The position numbers and the translations under genes are program-made. Positions 45,648 through 57,169 of a stretch of 64,000 nt of DNA are shown in pieces. The DNA comes from Gymnopilus junonius (Eukaryota; Basidiomycota; Agaricomycetes; Agaricales; Galerinaceae): contig JADNYJ010000007.1 in the NCBI GenBank assembly GCA_015501075.1, positions 248,001 to 312,000 on the forward strand, given 5' to 3'. The notes under the pieces were generated by a model, which saw only the letters and a list, made by a program, of their open reading frames with translations, was not told the DNA's origin and searched no databases. The stretch's first letter is position 1; each line of letters opens with the position of its first letter.

Positions 45648-47823
45648 ATGAATGCCGCCGAAACGACCACCCAGCAGAGTGCGCCTGTTACCAGACAGGC
45701 CAAGCCTCCACCTGCCGGTCCTGCTCCTCCGGCACCTGCTACTGCTCCTCCAGCCCCGCCGAACCATGCCAGTAGTGAGCTTCAAGGGCTTTACGGCTTA
45801 AATGACAGTTTTATTCATTCGCGTTGTTCCTGTGTTCCAGATGTCAACGGTCACCCCCCACCTGCACAAAATGCAAAGGGAAAGAAGCGGAATGATGTTC
45901 CTATCGACCCCGCCACGATGTATGAGTCTCTTAAAAACCGGATAGCCGCTCTAGAAGAGGAAGAAGTTCTGGAGGAAGAGGAGGAGAAAAGATTCGGTAT
46001 GTCGCAAATTTACATGAGGCAACTCTGCACAAGTTCATCACGAGTGTGTTTACATTCACCCAGCTGAAGAAGCCCAGAAGTCGGTCAAGGGACTCGAAGA
46101 CAATGCTATTCACACTAAATACATCGAACTGGTAAAGAGATCTCTCGAATTCTGTCTGGAAGATGTTCATGCCGCCTACTACTTCAGTTCGCAGAACTTA
46201 AGCGATTGGAGAGAGACCACGCAAAGGAGAAGCAGAAGTTGGTAAAGGACAAGGATGCTGGTGCGCTTCTATACGTTGAATTTCACATGCGATACACAAG
46301 AATGATTTATTTTATGGTGGAAAGCCAAGGGGCAACTCACTAAGGCGAACCAGACGAAGACGAAAATGGAGAACCTGGCTCGTGAACTCCAGAAGGTACG
46401 GTCAAGACTTTCAAAGTTTAACTCTTCTCCAGCCTCATATTTTGCACTTTCATTCTAGGACAACAAGCGTTTACGAGTACGCTTCACCTCAGATTATTGT
46501 TTACTCCTTTTTTGCTAAACTTGATTACAGGAAGATGGAAAGCGTCTGGCGCAGAGTGTAGAGGAAGCTCAAGAAGAGGTAAAAATGTTTAGGTTGTCAT
46601 TAGAAAAGCCATTCACATTTTCTTCAAGTTAATGCGCATGAAGAACGACTTCGCAAAACGTGCCGAAGAGCCAAACAGCAAGACGTGAAATATCGCGAAA
46701 TGCCTGACATTGTTGTCAAGGTGGTCTGTCGGTATCGCGCCGAGTTGTTTTTCAAGATTTCTCGCAAGACCAAGTTGTCTCGCCTGATCAATTCCTGGAC
46801 TGAGCGTATGGAGCGGCCAGCTGGGAAGGACGGGACGATGAATGGGTCTGCGAAGTCGGAGGCAGCAACAACCCACTACTCGGGCACTACAGGCCTTAAT
46901 TCTGGGATGCAATTCATTTTTACCTATAACGGTCGTATGCTGGAGGCCGATCAAACACCAGAAGAAATCGGAATAGACGAAGGGGATGAGATTGTCGCTG
47001 TCGAATTGATGGATTTGACTGAGGGAGGTGGTGGCTCAGAGCAATGGGTGAGTGTAGAATTTAGAACGCAGAAAATGGCATGACCTTGATATCTCATTAG
47101 GAGGAACATGTGGAGCCCCACCGCGAGAAACTGAAGAAGAATTGGACAGATGACCCCCAAGAGTAAAGTCCAAACATGTCTTAACGATCTTCTATCTTAT
47201 AATTACATTCAGGGCCAAGCGTACAATAGAAGAGATCTTCGACGGAATGTAAGTTTTCTCAAAGTTGCGTAGATTCAGCTGACCATTCTTTTAATTAAAA
47301 GTGTCCGCGAGCGCCTGAAAGACGTTCTCCGACAATATGAACTCCGAGAACGGCATTTCGAGTGTGTCATACGCTCGAAAGAGCTCGAGGTACTGTTATC
47401 TCGAGCTCGTGCTGCAGAGCAGAAGCAGCTTGCAGAAGGAGAGAGAGCTCGAACTACGAAAGTCGAGGAAGAGGTATGCCCTCGTTTGCCCAACCGACCA
47501 TGAAAAGTTTCGGTTCTGAGGCAGTGATGTATGTGTCATCCTCTCTAGAATCGTCAGTTGAGGAAAGACCTCGAGGATGCCCAGAACGGTCAGACGATGC
47601 TCATTGACAAATTGATCACTTGTTGTAAAGAGGTATATATGAACCCGGCTTTGTTGCTTATGTATATGCAACGACCTTCTCACTCCTGTGGTCTTTGCAG
47701 ATCATTCAGAAACCAAATGCGGAACGCACACAACGCCTCTTTGCATCTCTTCGAGAAGAGTTGGAAAAAAAGGGCCCTCGGAATGCCAAGAAGCAAGTCG
47801 AGGGCCCCCAGGTTGGCGGGTAG
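45648..47823 (+). CDS. Taxilin-like coiled-coil protein with embedded SUMO-like domain
   Basis: Start MNAAETTTQQSAPVTRQ, then a Pro/Ala-rich leader. The taxilin-like N half includes TMYESLKNRIAALEEEE, YIELFAELKRLERD and MENLARELQKDNKRLRED. A ubiquitin/SUMO-like fold follows at about 46700-47050: DIVVKVVCRYRAELFFKIS, KTKLSRLINSW, then FIFTYNGRMLEADQTPEE and IGIDEGDEIVAVELMD. It ends without a GG maturation site. Splicing then continues in phase through EEHVEPHREKLKKNW into the taxilin C half: LRQYELRERHFECVIRSKE, VLLSRARAAEQKQLAE and LIDKLITCCKE. The stop follows EGPQVGG. One base is missing at 46684, between NSKT and VKYREMPD. Taxilins bind syntaxins in vesicle traffic; the role of the SUMO-like insertion is unknown. 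Confidence 0.75.
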
Positions 47824-48070
47824 AAGCAGTAGATCCTTGGCTACGCTTTGTTGACCAAATGAATATCGCCTAAACATCTGTATAGTGCTGTCCACCGTTT
47901 TCTGAGTCATTTACGTTGCACTGGTATAAGGAAAACACAATTACTCTCAGGCGTCCATGAATTACTAATGTCCCGAGTAAAGTATCATCTATCCGATCCA
48001 ATTATACCTACAAGAGTCTGTCCATGTCCGAGATTTAACTTCATTGTCCTTTTGAAAATTTATGCGAAAC

Positions 48071-49601
48071 TCAAGCCAGAGCATCTAATTCTTCGACGCT
48101 CTCAACCAGACCAGACTTCTGGAAGACCTTGCCTTTGACAGCTTCCAAACCCTCTCCGGCATAGCTGACAAGTGGAGAAATCTCAATCTCGACGTCATCT
48201 TTGATTTGTGCTCCTGCGTGTTCCAAGAATCTCTTGTGCTGAGAAAGAAGATCACGGCGACTAGTCTCTGGATCGTCGGAGCCAGTTCCAGGTGCATTTT
48301 TCAGAGGGCTGAAATCTTCCTTTCTTTCGACCTCAAGAACTGCTAGGTGTTCACTGAAGGGGAAGACGTCGAAGACAAACATCTCAAGCTTCATGCCGTT
48401 AGGCTTGGTGGGCTTGGTTGTCTCACCGGTCTCAAGGTCCACGTACGGTATCTTCTTGCGAGCGATATGGAAGGCGAGCTCCTGTTCGAATGACTCTACT
48501 CGGTTAAGGAAAGCCGTGGTGAAGAAATGGTTCGCGATATTAGCTGCACGGTAAACCAATTCCCCAGTTTCTTGATCGCGGAGCTCAGCCTGCTCTTTTG
48601 ATATTTCAGAGTACTCGACCACGCTAAATTTGTTGCCTCGGCATGCTACGATACCAACCGACTCCGTCGGGTAGGTTTTGGGTACAACCTTTGCGGCACA
48701 GTCGGCCTGTTTTTGAATACTGTATCCAAGGAAGACAGGATCGGCAACGCGAACAAGGCAGTTGTCCACGCAGTAAGCATGTACGTAGAGCACTTTGCGT
48801 TTGGCGAGGTGAGAGAGAACAGTGTCGGGTTTCCCTGCGTACAAGGGCGCACGAGTCGCAGCATAAAGCCCACCGTTACCATCTGGGGCGACGGCCACTT
48901 TAGAAGGCGTCTCCAATATTACCTTGCCGTCCATAGTGAGGCAGGGCAGTGTTCCTGCAAGTAGGTAAGTATAGAGGCACGAACCATTTTAACGAACGTC
49001 TGCTGACCCTGGTCAAAGAAAACAACATTCTTTTGGTCCAGACCAAAGTATGAATTCGTTTTGAAGAAATCCTCCGTATGGCGACGCGTCGGGCCGCTCG
49101 TCATGACATACCAAGGAATGGTGACTGATCCAGCGGGTTTCGAGCATTCTGCTTCTGCAACGCTTTGCAAACGCGTTATGCGCTCAGCTTGATACTGGAA
49201 AAGAGACTTATGAGAGGGTAATCCGATGTCGTAGCACCCTTTTGGAGCGCTGCTTCCGAGCCTGGTTCCCTGCCGCCAGCCATGAGCAACACGCCGACCT
49301 CGCCTCTTGCAATCGCCTGGAGACCAATCTGGCGCCATTCCTTGACCTTGGCTGCATCATGAACAGACTCAGATGCGCCTCTTGGTAAAGGCTCAATGGA
49401 CGATGAAGCTGTAGTTGGGCTGAGAGCTCCTTCTTCCGAGCCGACTGCCTTCGTGTAAATGCGGTTGACACGTTCGATGTCAAGGGCTTCCAATTGACCT
49501 TGCAATTCTTTTTGCTGGGCGGCAGACAGTTTCGACCAGAATTTGAAGAGATGGCCTTGACCCGCTGCCTCGTAGCGCTTGAGAAGGGTATCGATGGACA
49601 T
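48071..49601 (-). CDS. UAP1: UDP-N-acetylglucosamine pyrophosphorylase
   Basis: Cytosolic enzyme that makes UDP-GlcNAc, the precursor of chitin, N-glycans and GPI anchors. Start [19 protein letters not shown]. Family motifs: [19 protein letters not shown] (uridylyl-transfer loop, near 49235-49285), [52 protein letters not shown] and [13 protein letters not shown]. The loop is interrupted by a one-base loss: the sequence gives GGCAGGGA where GGCCAGGGA is needed. Because the gene is essential in fungi, I read this as a likely assembly error and not a null allele. The C-terminus ends [12 protein letters not shown]. Confidence 0.93.
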
Positions 49602-49832
49602 GATGGTATCGAGTGTAAGGAGGGCATGCCGTCACAGCTGTGTTTTAGCCTCGGTCATTGCCGCAAGTCACTTTCCGCTGTTCTAGACCTCCGCCCGCTG
49701 CCTCTTGTCCAGCATCCAGAACATCCCGAACGTTGGCGACGACGAGCAGTGCTTCCAGCACCTAACGTCCTCCTAAGACGATTTTCGCACCCTTCGCTTC
49801 CATTTTTTCTCTGTCTATAATTAATCCGATAT

Positions 49833-50741
49833 TTAAGCGTTCTCTGACAGAACTTCGGCTCGTTTCGGCTCCTTATTCCCAAGTTTTGCTGTCCTCTCTG
49901 CCCACAGTGCACCATAATGGCCGCTGGCAGCATGCTGGCCCGAAAGTTGTTGATTTGAACATGTGCATAAGCTCGTACCTCGACCTTTAAATCGACCAGA
50001 GCTCATGTGGGTAGCCTTCTTCCGATTTTCTGCGAAGTTCGCCTGCGGTCTTGCAATTTGTTCAATGTTCTCTTCGAGTTCCTCTCGTTGGTCACGGTAC
50101 CGGACCATTCGCGATAAAAATATCAAATCTATTTCAACCACACTATCCCTGCTTGAATGCCTACATCCTGACTCCTGGCTGTCCGTACACAATAGGCTTA
50201 CTGAACTATCTTTATTTTACCTTCGCGGAATGCATGCTATCCACGAGTTCCAAGGAGATAGGACGGCTGTTATTTTCGTCAATGATTTCGTCAATTTGTA
50301 CATCAAGCGCCTTGCTATCCTCACATGCTTTACGTTAAGAAGCTTCTTGCCCTTCTTTACCCCTGGAAAGTGCTGGTAAAGCTCTTTATCCAACAGTTGG
50401 GGTTCGTGCCGATAGCATTTCTCTGAGTTTTATCTTTGACCTAGGTGATGCTCAAGCTGTTCACGTGTTTGCCGACCATCGTGCTCCGAGTGCGCAAAAT
50501 TTTGCATTTATCCTGCGAACCGACATGTAGATCCGTGGTCTTCTCAAAGTTGGACTGTTGTCCCAAGCCACGGGGGCAGGCATTTGCCCTCTCAACGTCG
50601 AGTACGGCATCGTTTTCGGCTTTCAATGTTTCATTCACCACAAGGGCTAGTCTATATCTGACCAGTTCTATTTTTTCGCCTGTAGCTTAACCCCGGCATT
50701 CGATTGATCGAGCGAAGTACTCCAGGATTATAAAATGGCAT
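49833..50741 (-). CDS. Possible multi-exon coiled-coil protein, unrecognised
   Basis: Coding-like pieces with canonical splice signals line up on the minus strand: EKIELVRYRLALVVNETLKA (near 50630-50680), EPQLLDKELYQHFPG (near 50380), KALDVQIDEIIDENNSRP (near 50270-50320), and REELEENIEQIARPQ with NFAENRKKATHMSSG (near 49990-50100). They are helical and charged. A candidate start is MPFYNPG at 50741, but its phase does not fit the next exon by one base. The end is either the frame to 49833 or an earlier stop after splicing near 49935-49980. It lies head to head with the first glucanase and head to head with UAP1's upstream side. I do not know the family. Confidence 0.4.
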
Positions 50742-50795
50742 AGATGCCCTTACGAGCAACAACACCCTGCAACGCCGCACTTCTTTGCTTGTGCA

Positions 50796-52620
50796 ATGGG
50801 TACCTTCACGCGTGTCATAACCGTCCTTGTTGGTGGCCTGTCCCTCCTTGACACGTCCCTGGCTCTGAACTACGGCTTTCCGTATGGCTCGGAAAAGATC
50901 AGAGGCGTTAACCTCGGTGGATGGCTAGTCCTCGAGGTAAGTATCGAGCACGCGTCATATGCGACATGGACGCGTTACGTTGCTTTAGATTTTCAGGCTA
51001 CTCACTAAATTTCCATTTAGCCATGGATAACCCCTTCTATCTTTGACAACACGGGCAATTCGAACATCGTCGATGAGTGGACCTTTGGCCAGTTACAGAG
51101 TCATTCCACTGCTCTCAGCGTCTTGCAGAACCACTGGAATACATGGATTACTGAATCTGACTTCGCGGCCATTGCTGCTGCCGGGTACGTGTTGCTTTCA
51201 TTTCATTCGGATCAGTATTCAAGCAACTCACACGACGTCTCTGCTCGTAGGCTCAACCATGTGAGGCTTCCTATCGGATTTTGGGCGTTCGACGTGTCCG
51301 GTGGCGAACCTTACGTTCAAGGGCAGCTTCCATATCTTTCCAAGGCTGTTTCATGGGCACAGACCTATGGATTAAAGGTTATTGTTGACCTTCATGGTAT
51401 GAAATGTGCCTTCTGTTTTTAGACCCTCTGCTGATTGCATGGCATGCCTTTTCCAGGCGCACCTGGGAGTCAAAATGGGTTCGTTACCATAATTCAAACG
51501 ATTTTTTTCGATTTTTTCAAGGCATTTCATGTTTTCTAGCTTTGACAACTCCGGTCGAAGACTAAGTTCCCCGTGCGTTCAAATTCAAAACTCGATATTA
51601 TAATACTAACTTTCCATTCTTTTGAAGCACATGGCAAACCTCTCAAACCAATGTTAACCGCACAGATGCGATTATTAAGACGCTCGCTTCAATGTTTGCA
51701 GGACAGACGAACGTAGTGTCAGTCATTGCACCGCTCAACGAGTAAGTGACTCCTTGATGTTTCTTGATACTCATATTCAAAGTTCCCTGACTTCAGGCCG
51801 GCTGGCTATGATGGCTCGCAAATCTTATCAGTAACGAGGCAGGTACGACATCTACTCCCTAACAATAAGGATCTCTTCATTAACCATTAATAATAATTGT
51901 AAAGTACTGGTATGACAGCTATGGAAACATTCGGTAAGCTGGGATCTTATTCAAACCATTCTTTAAATTAATTATATGCCAACTACTAGATATCCCTATG
52001 GAACATCTCAACAAGGCAATACTATTGTTATGATCCACGATGCCTTCCAGCCTCTCAGTTACTGGGATAACTTCATGCCTTCCCCAAACTGGCAAGGAGT
52101 TTTTATAGATACCCACATTTATCAGATGTTCAGCGATGCTGTAAGTGATTTATGCCACTCAAGTCAATGCAACGAACAGCTAACCTGCGGCTCTCTGTAG
52201 GACAATGCCCTGAGTAACTCGCAGCATATTTCTACTGCATGCGACATGGAGTCCACTCTGGCTAGTTCACCTCTTTGGACTGTCGTTGGAGAATGGACGC
52301 CTGCTCCCAATGACTGCGCGAAATACCTTAATGGTCGTGGCGTGGGTTCCCGCTATGCAGGCACATACCCCGGATCCACTGCAGTCGGCAGTTGCACCGG
52401 TTTGACTGGAAGCGCTTCTACCTTCAGCTCGAGCTACAAGACCTTCCTCAGGCAGTACTGGGAGGCACAAGTACAGACATATGAAGCTGGGAACCAGGGA
52501 TGGATTCAGTGGACATGGAAAGCAGAAAACGCTGATGAGTGGACATACCAAGCCGGGTTGGCTAACGGATGGATTCCTCAGAACCCCACGAATTACAAAT
52601 ACCCTAACATTTGTGGATGA
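50796..52620 (+). CDS. Exo-beta-1,3-glucanase, GH5 subfamily 9 (copy 1)
   Basis: Secreted cell-wall enzyme that removes glucose from beta-1,3-glucan ends. Signal peptide MGTFTRVITVLVGGLSLLD with likely cut before LNYGFPYG. Family blocks: IRGVNLGGWLVLE|PWITPSIFD, WNTWITESDFAAIAAAG|LNHVRLPIGFWAF and LPYLSKAVSWAQ. Then DLHGAPGSQNG, the acid/base Glu in APLNE|PAGYDG (split by an intron), MIHDAFQPLSYW, HIYQMFS, and the nucleophile Glu in VVGEWTPAPNDCAKYLNG. It ends YPNICG. All catalytic residues are present. About nine introns, including one at 51185-51250 that copy 2 lacks. Confidence 0.94.
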
Positions 52621-53378
52621 TCTTGGATGATCATAATTATAGCCTGTGGAGGTAGACGCGCACCACAACTCCACCACCTATTAATATTTTCTTCTCGACT
52701 TCCGCCATGATCACGACCTTTTTTAATGACCTATTTTTATGTTCTCATTTTTTGTATGTTGTGTTACTTAGATATTGTCTTGCTTTCGAGGTTTTGGAGG
52801 AAGTGTAAGATACACGGAATACATTTTTTGAAACGAAACTTAGTACAGGTATCCGAGCTTCGGCAAATAACTATCAACAAAATCAACAACCACTTCCGAA
52901 CTAATCACCATCCACACCCGACGCGGATCTCAATCCTACGGCATTTCGGAACAGGGTCGTTCCCTGTTGTTCGCTTGAACTGATGGTATACTATGGCGAA
53001 GAAAATCTGAAAGACTTGAACTGCCAGTGCACTGATCACCATTTGAGTCTTTGAGCTGCAGTGGCGTTGGAGATGATGCCGATTATGCTGCACATTTGAA
53101 CTCTGTCATGTCCCATCCTGACGTCCTGGTGTTTGACAACGACGTTTATCTTGACTGGAACTTCTTAATCGGCTCAGATGCTTTTTCGTATTACAGTTGA
53201 TGCTTTTTAATGACATGCCCTAGTCTGTTCATGGGATCACGCTGGCCGATCACTGACTTTGCTTTGGCTGACCTGACATGGCCATTCTTGGAAAGCTATA
53301 AAAATTGGATTGCTGTAAACCTTTCAGTACTCTCTCTGCCTTGGAGTATACTCACATTCTTTTATCACGCCCTTTGCC
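52621..53378. other. Intergenic region between the two glucanase copies
   Basis: 758 bases holding the terminator of copy 1 and the promoter of copy 2. A tract at 53150-53370 is pyrimidine-rich. No remnant of a third copy or a transposon was seen. Confidence 0.55.
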
Positions 53379-55087
53379 ATGTTTTTTTCTACTCAACTCA
53401 CTACCGCCATCTTACTTGGCTCGTCACTCTTTCCCTCTATATATGCACTCACCTACGGGTTTCCCTACGGATCACAGAAAGTTCGCGGAGTGAATCTCGG
53501 TGGTTGGCTCGTTCTTGAGGTCTGTTCATTCGTCCGGTTAATTATCTCGCCTTGCAGGATCTGACGCATTTAATTAGCCTTGGATAACGCCATCCATCTT
53601 TGACAACACAAATGACTCTCGTATCATTGACGAGTACACCTTTGGCCAATATCAAGACCATTCGAAGGCTCTCGTTACTCTTCAACACCACTGGAATACT
53701 TGGATTACCGAGTCAGATTTTGCTGCCATTGCCGCGGCGGGACTCAACCATGTTCGCCTTCCTGTTGGATACTGGGCGTTTGACGTCTCGGGCGGCGAGC
53801 CATATGTCCAAGGACAGGTGCCATACTTGCTCAAGGCAGTTTCTTGGGCGCAGAACCATGGGCTCAAATTGATTTTGGATTTGCACGGTAAGTCGAAACC
53901 ATCTTCTATTTGAGCTCGTCTAAATTAGACATGTAGGTGCTCCTGGAAGCCAAAACGGGTAAATGTTTCCTGATTTGAGATTCCCGCCTTTTGTGAATAT
54001 GAATTTTAGGTTCGACAACTCGGGTCGAAAGACGGAAACTCCGTGAGTTGGGGCCTCAGGGATATGCCTGCCTTTTACTTACTGAAAAATCCCCCCAGGA
54101 CGTGGCACAAGAAGGCCCTGAATGTCGAGCGTACGAATGCCGTCATCAAAACCTTAGCCTTAATGTTTAAGGACTCTACTGGCACTGTCCCCATTATCGC
54201 ACCCTTAAACGAGTAAGGCTGACTCGCGGTATCAAGCCCCGCCATGTTACTAATTCGACCACAGACCTGCAGGTTTCTACAGCGAGGATGTCCTTGAAGT
54301 AACAAAACAAGTATGACATCGTTTTCGAATCTCGGAATTTATCTAATAGAGATTGCTCGTAGTACTGGAACGAAAGTTATACCAACATCAGGTCGGGAAC
54401 CTAAGCCATTCCTGTACATCATTCCGAGTCGTTAACTTTTCCTCTAGATATCCCTACCCAGCTTCAAAAGCCAAGCCAAGCAACACTGTCGTGATGATCC
54501 ATGACGCGTTCCAGTCCACTAGCTACTGGAATGGTTTTATGCCGTCACCCCAATATCAAGGCATTATCCTGGACAGGCACATCTATCAGATGTTCTCGAT
54601 CGCTGTGAGCAAACACAAAATATTTTTTTTTCTGAAAACTATCTTAACATGATATATTTTTTCGCAGGAAAACGAGAGGACCAACTTCGAACACATTCAA
54701 GTTGCATGCAATAAAGCTTCTGATCTTTCCTCGTCAACGATGTGGGAGGTTGTTGGAGAGTGGACGCCAGCAGCAAACGATTGTGCCAAATACCTCAATG
54801 GCCGTGGTGTGGGTTCTCGTTACGACGGTAGCTACCCTGGATCAAGCCGTATCGGTAGCTGCTCGGGACTTACTGGCAAAGCGTCGACGTTCAGCCAGGG
54901 CTACAAGACCTTCCTACGGCAGTATTGGGAAGCTCAAGTGATCACGTACGAGAGCTCGACGCTTGGGTGGATCCAATGGACCTGGAAGGCTGAGGATGCA
55001 GATGAATGGACGTATCAGGCTGGAGTTGCTAACGGATGGATTCCCAAAGATCCGTCGAGTTTACAGTATCGTAATATCTGCGGATAA
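53379..55087 (+). CDS. Exo-beta-1,3-glucanase, GH5 subfamily 9 (copy 2)
   Basis: Tandem paralogue of the previous gene in the same orientation. Signal peptide MFFSTQLTTAILLGSSLFP with likely cut before LTYGFPYG. Same blocks in the same order: VRGVNLGGWLVLE|PWITPSIFD, ITESDFAAIAAAGLNHVRLP, DLHGAPGSQNG, APLNE|PAGFYS, MIHDAFQSTSYW, HIYQMFS and VVGEWTPAANDCAKYLNG, ending YRNICG. Both catalytic Glu residues are present. Most introns match copy 1, but the one inside AAAGLNH is absent. Roughly three quarters of the residues I compared are identical, so the duplication is not very recent. Confidence 0.94.
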
Positions 55088-55349
55088 CTGAAGATGCGGA
55101 TAACATACCATATTTTTTACCATGCCACCTGTATTTAAATTACAGCAACGATAATGTACCCACCCCACGGAGAAGTTTTTGTCGACCACAGGAAGAGAAA
55201 AGGCAAACACAGTCGGGTCGTTCTCAGTGAACCTTCGGCCGCTCAACGGCTCAGCTTTTGTTTGATGAACAATATTCTATATATCCCCTAGCCCTTCTAA
55301 ATTATATGGTATAAACTATGGTATGGATGATGTCCATCTAATTAATGCG

Positions 55350-56947
55350 TCAATCTTCTCGATCGCGATCCCTTGCCGCTTTGTATAAATTCGTAATGAT
55401 ATCATTCGCGGTTAGAGTAATGATCCTTTATGAAATCGAATCAATCAATAACGGTCAAAGTTTATCAGGAAGATGATACTCACGTGTGAGGAGCGATACG
55501 TAAGAAATGTGCCGTTGATCCTGGAAGAAGCAAATGAGGTTGAGAACAGTTGCAGATGTACAAATATGTTCCTCACCTTTGTACCACCCGCGCACGCCCT
55601 CAGTTTTGAAGGTTTTCCATAAGCAGTCTATTGGATTTTTGTACAACGCTCCTCTCCGTTTTCCGTCGGGTCCGACTATAGTCGGCTGATTGTACATTCG
55701 CGTTAAAGCCTGCAACAGAGAGTTAAGCATAGGCATAGTGTTTGAAGTTTGATTAAAACAGCGAGCTTACTGTGTCGGCAGGTTGCATAGCAAGGCACTA
55801 ATATCAATGAACTATCAGGAATGCATCATCCCTGGATAATGTAGTGCTCAAGACGTACAACGCAAGCTCCTGAAACACTGCTGCTAACCAAGAAAGTCGC
55901 AGTACTATTGGCAGGCAAGATGTCGTGCTTGACTAATTGGCCTTTAGTCCAGTTGTAACTTGGAAGTTGAACCTGAATATATAACGAATTTAGAAAAGGC
56001 GGGAAGCAAATCTAGCGCTGACATACTGATGAGCCCATAGATGTTCGTAGAATGGCAGCATCTATTCCTCGGACCAATCCTCTGGGTCCTTCAGCGCGGA
56101 AGATGGTAGACAACGCATGGAATGCATTTTTATAGTAATGCTGGGCACCAACAGGTAGTGCTGGGGAATAAGCCTGTTAAGCAGGGTCAAAATTACAGCC
56201 TGCACCAAGGACATGAATATAATAACCTGCATTCGCGCTTTAATTAAGAATAATGGGTTTCCCAGAGAAGCTAAATGCATTATCAGACTGTATGTAGTAT
56301 TATGACTGCAAGGATAAACGTACCTCCAACTGCACCACTTGAAGCTCCTGCCATCACCGAGGTGTATGTGATCTGCTCGTCGGCCGAACGTCCAATGAAT
56401 TTGTTAATTCCTCTCCGGAATGGTTCATAGAATCCTGCGAGTTTGTTCAGACACGAAATGGCGCGTAATTTAGATGATGCGTACCCAATCTTGACCCATT
56501 GAGCAGAATCTGGGCAAGTGTTAGGGCATTGATTTTACCAGAGTCAAATGACGTTAAGCTCTCACTTGGTACGCATACTGTTGAGAAAGATATAAATGCT
56601 AGGCAGCATGACATGGAGTGGCACAACGTACAGCTGGTGCAAGACCTCTCTGAATGCCTCGTATGCCCTCATTCTTCCATGTCTTTGAAAGGACATCGAA
56701 AGCGTTGTTGTATACTTTCTTGCCACCGTCCTTGGCCAACTCGCCTTGCAGCTGCAGACGAGTTTTGGCGACTTCGGCAGGGTTAGAAACAGTGACCTGA
56801 GGGCAGAATTGTGAATTAGTATAATGAATACAGGTTTAGCAGAAAGCTCCGAGCACATACAGCTATACATGCAGCTATGCCACCGCAGACGAAGCCCTCC
56901 AAGGTCGATAAGGGCCGGCCCTTCTTGGTACTAGCAGAGGAAGTCAT
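55350..56947 (-). CDS. OAC1: Mitochondrial carrier, Oac1-like (oxaloacetate/sulfate type)
   Basis: Inner-membrane transporter with three repeats. Start MTSSASTKKGRPLSTLEGF. The three carrier signatures are SNPAEVAKTRLQ (near 56765), GNPLFLIKARMQ (near 56235) and MQPADTALTRMYNQ (near 55690-55790). Other blocks: YEPFRRGINKFIG, LRTSMGSSVQLPSYNW, GVRGWYKG, and the end ITNLYKAARDR. The motif NPLFLIKARMQ and the RTSMGSSVQL segment fit the Oac1 branch, which moves oxaloacetate, sulfate and isopropylmalate. More than ten short introns. It has a 222-base divergent promoter with the Mdm1 gene. Confidence 0.88.
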
Positions 56948-57169
56948 CCGGGCCCCAAAAGTCGCTCTCCTCGACAGTGAAAGTACGAAACCAAAAAGCG
57001 GCCGACCCTGAAATACAAAAAGGCGGGGAAAGAGGCGCAATGAGGATGAGCCGCGTGATCGGGACAATCGCCCGATTAGTCCGGCTCGGACCCAATTGGG
57101 CGCGACGCGTTTAGGTCATTTCTGTTCTAATGCTCCGATGAATCAAGTCGGCTTGCTGCAGCATTCAGC

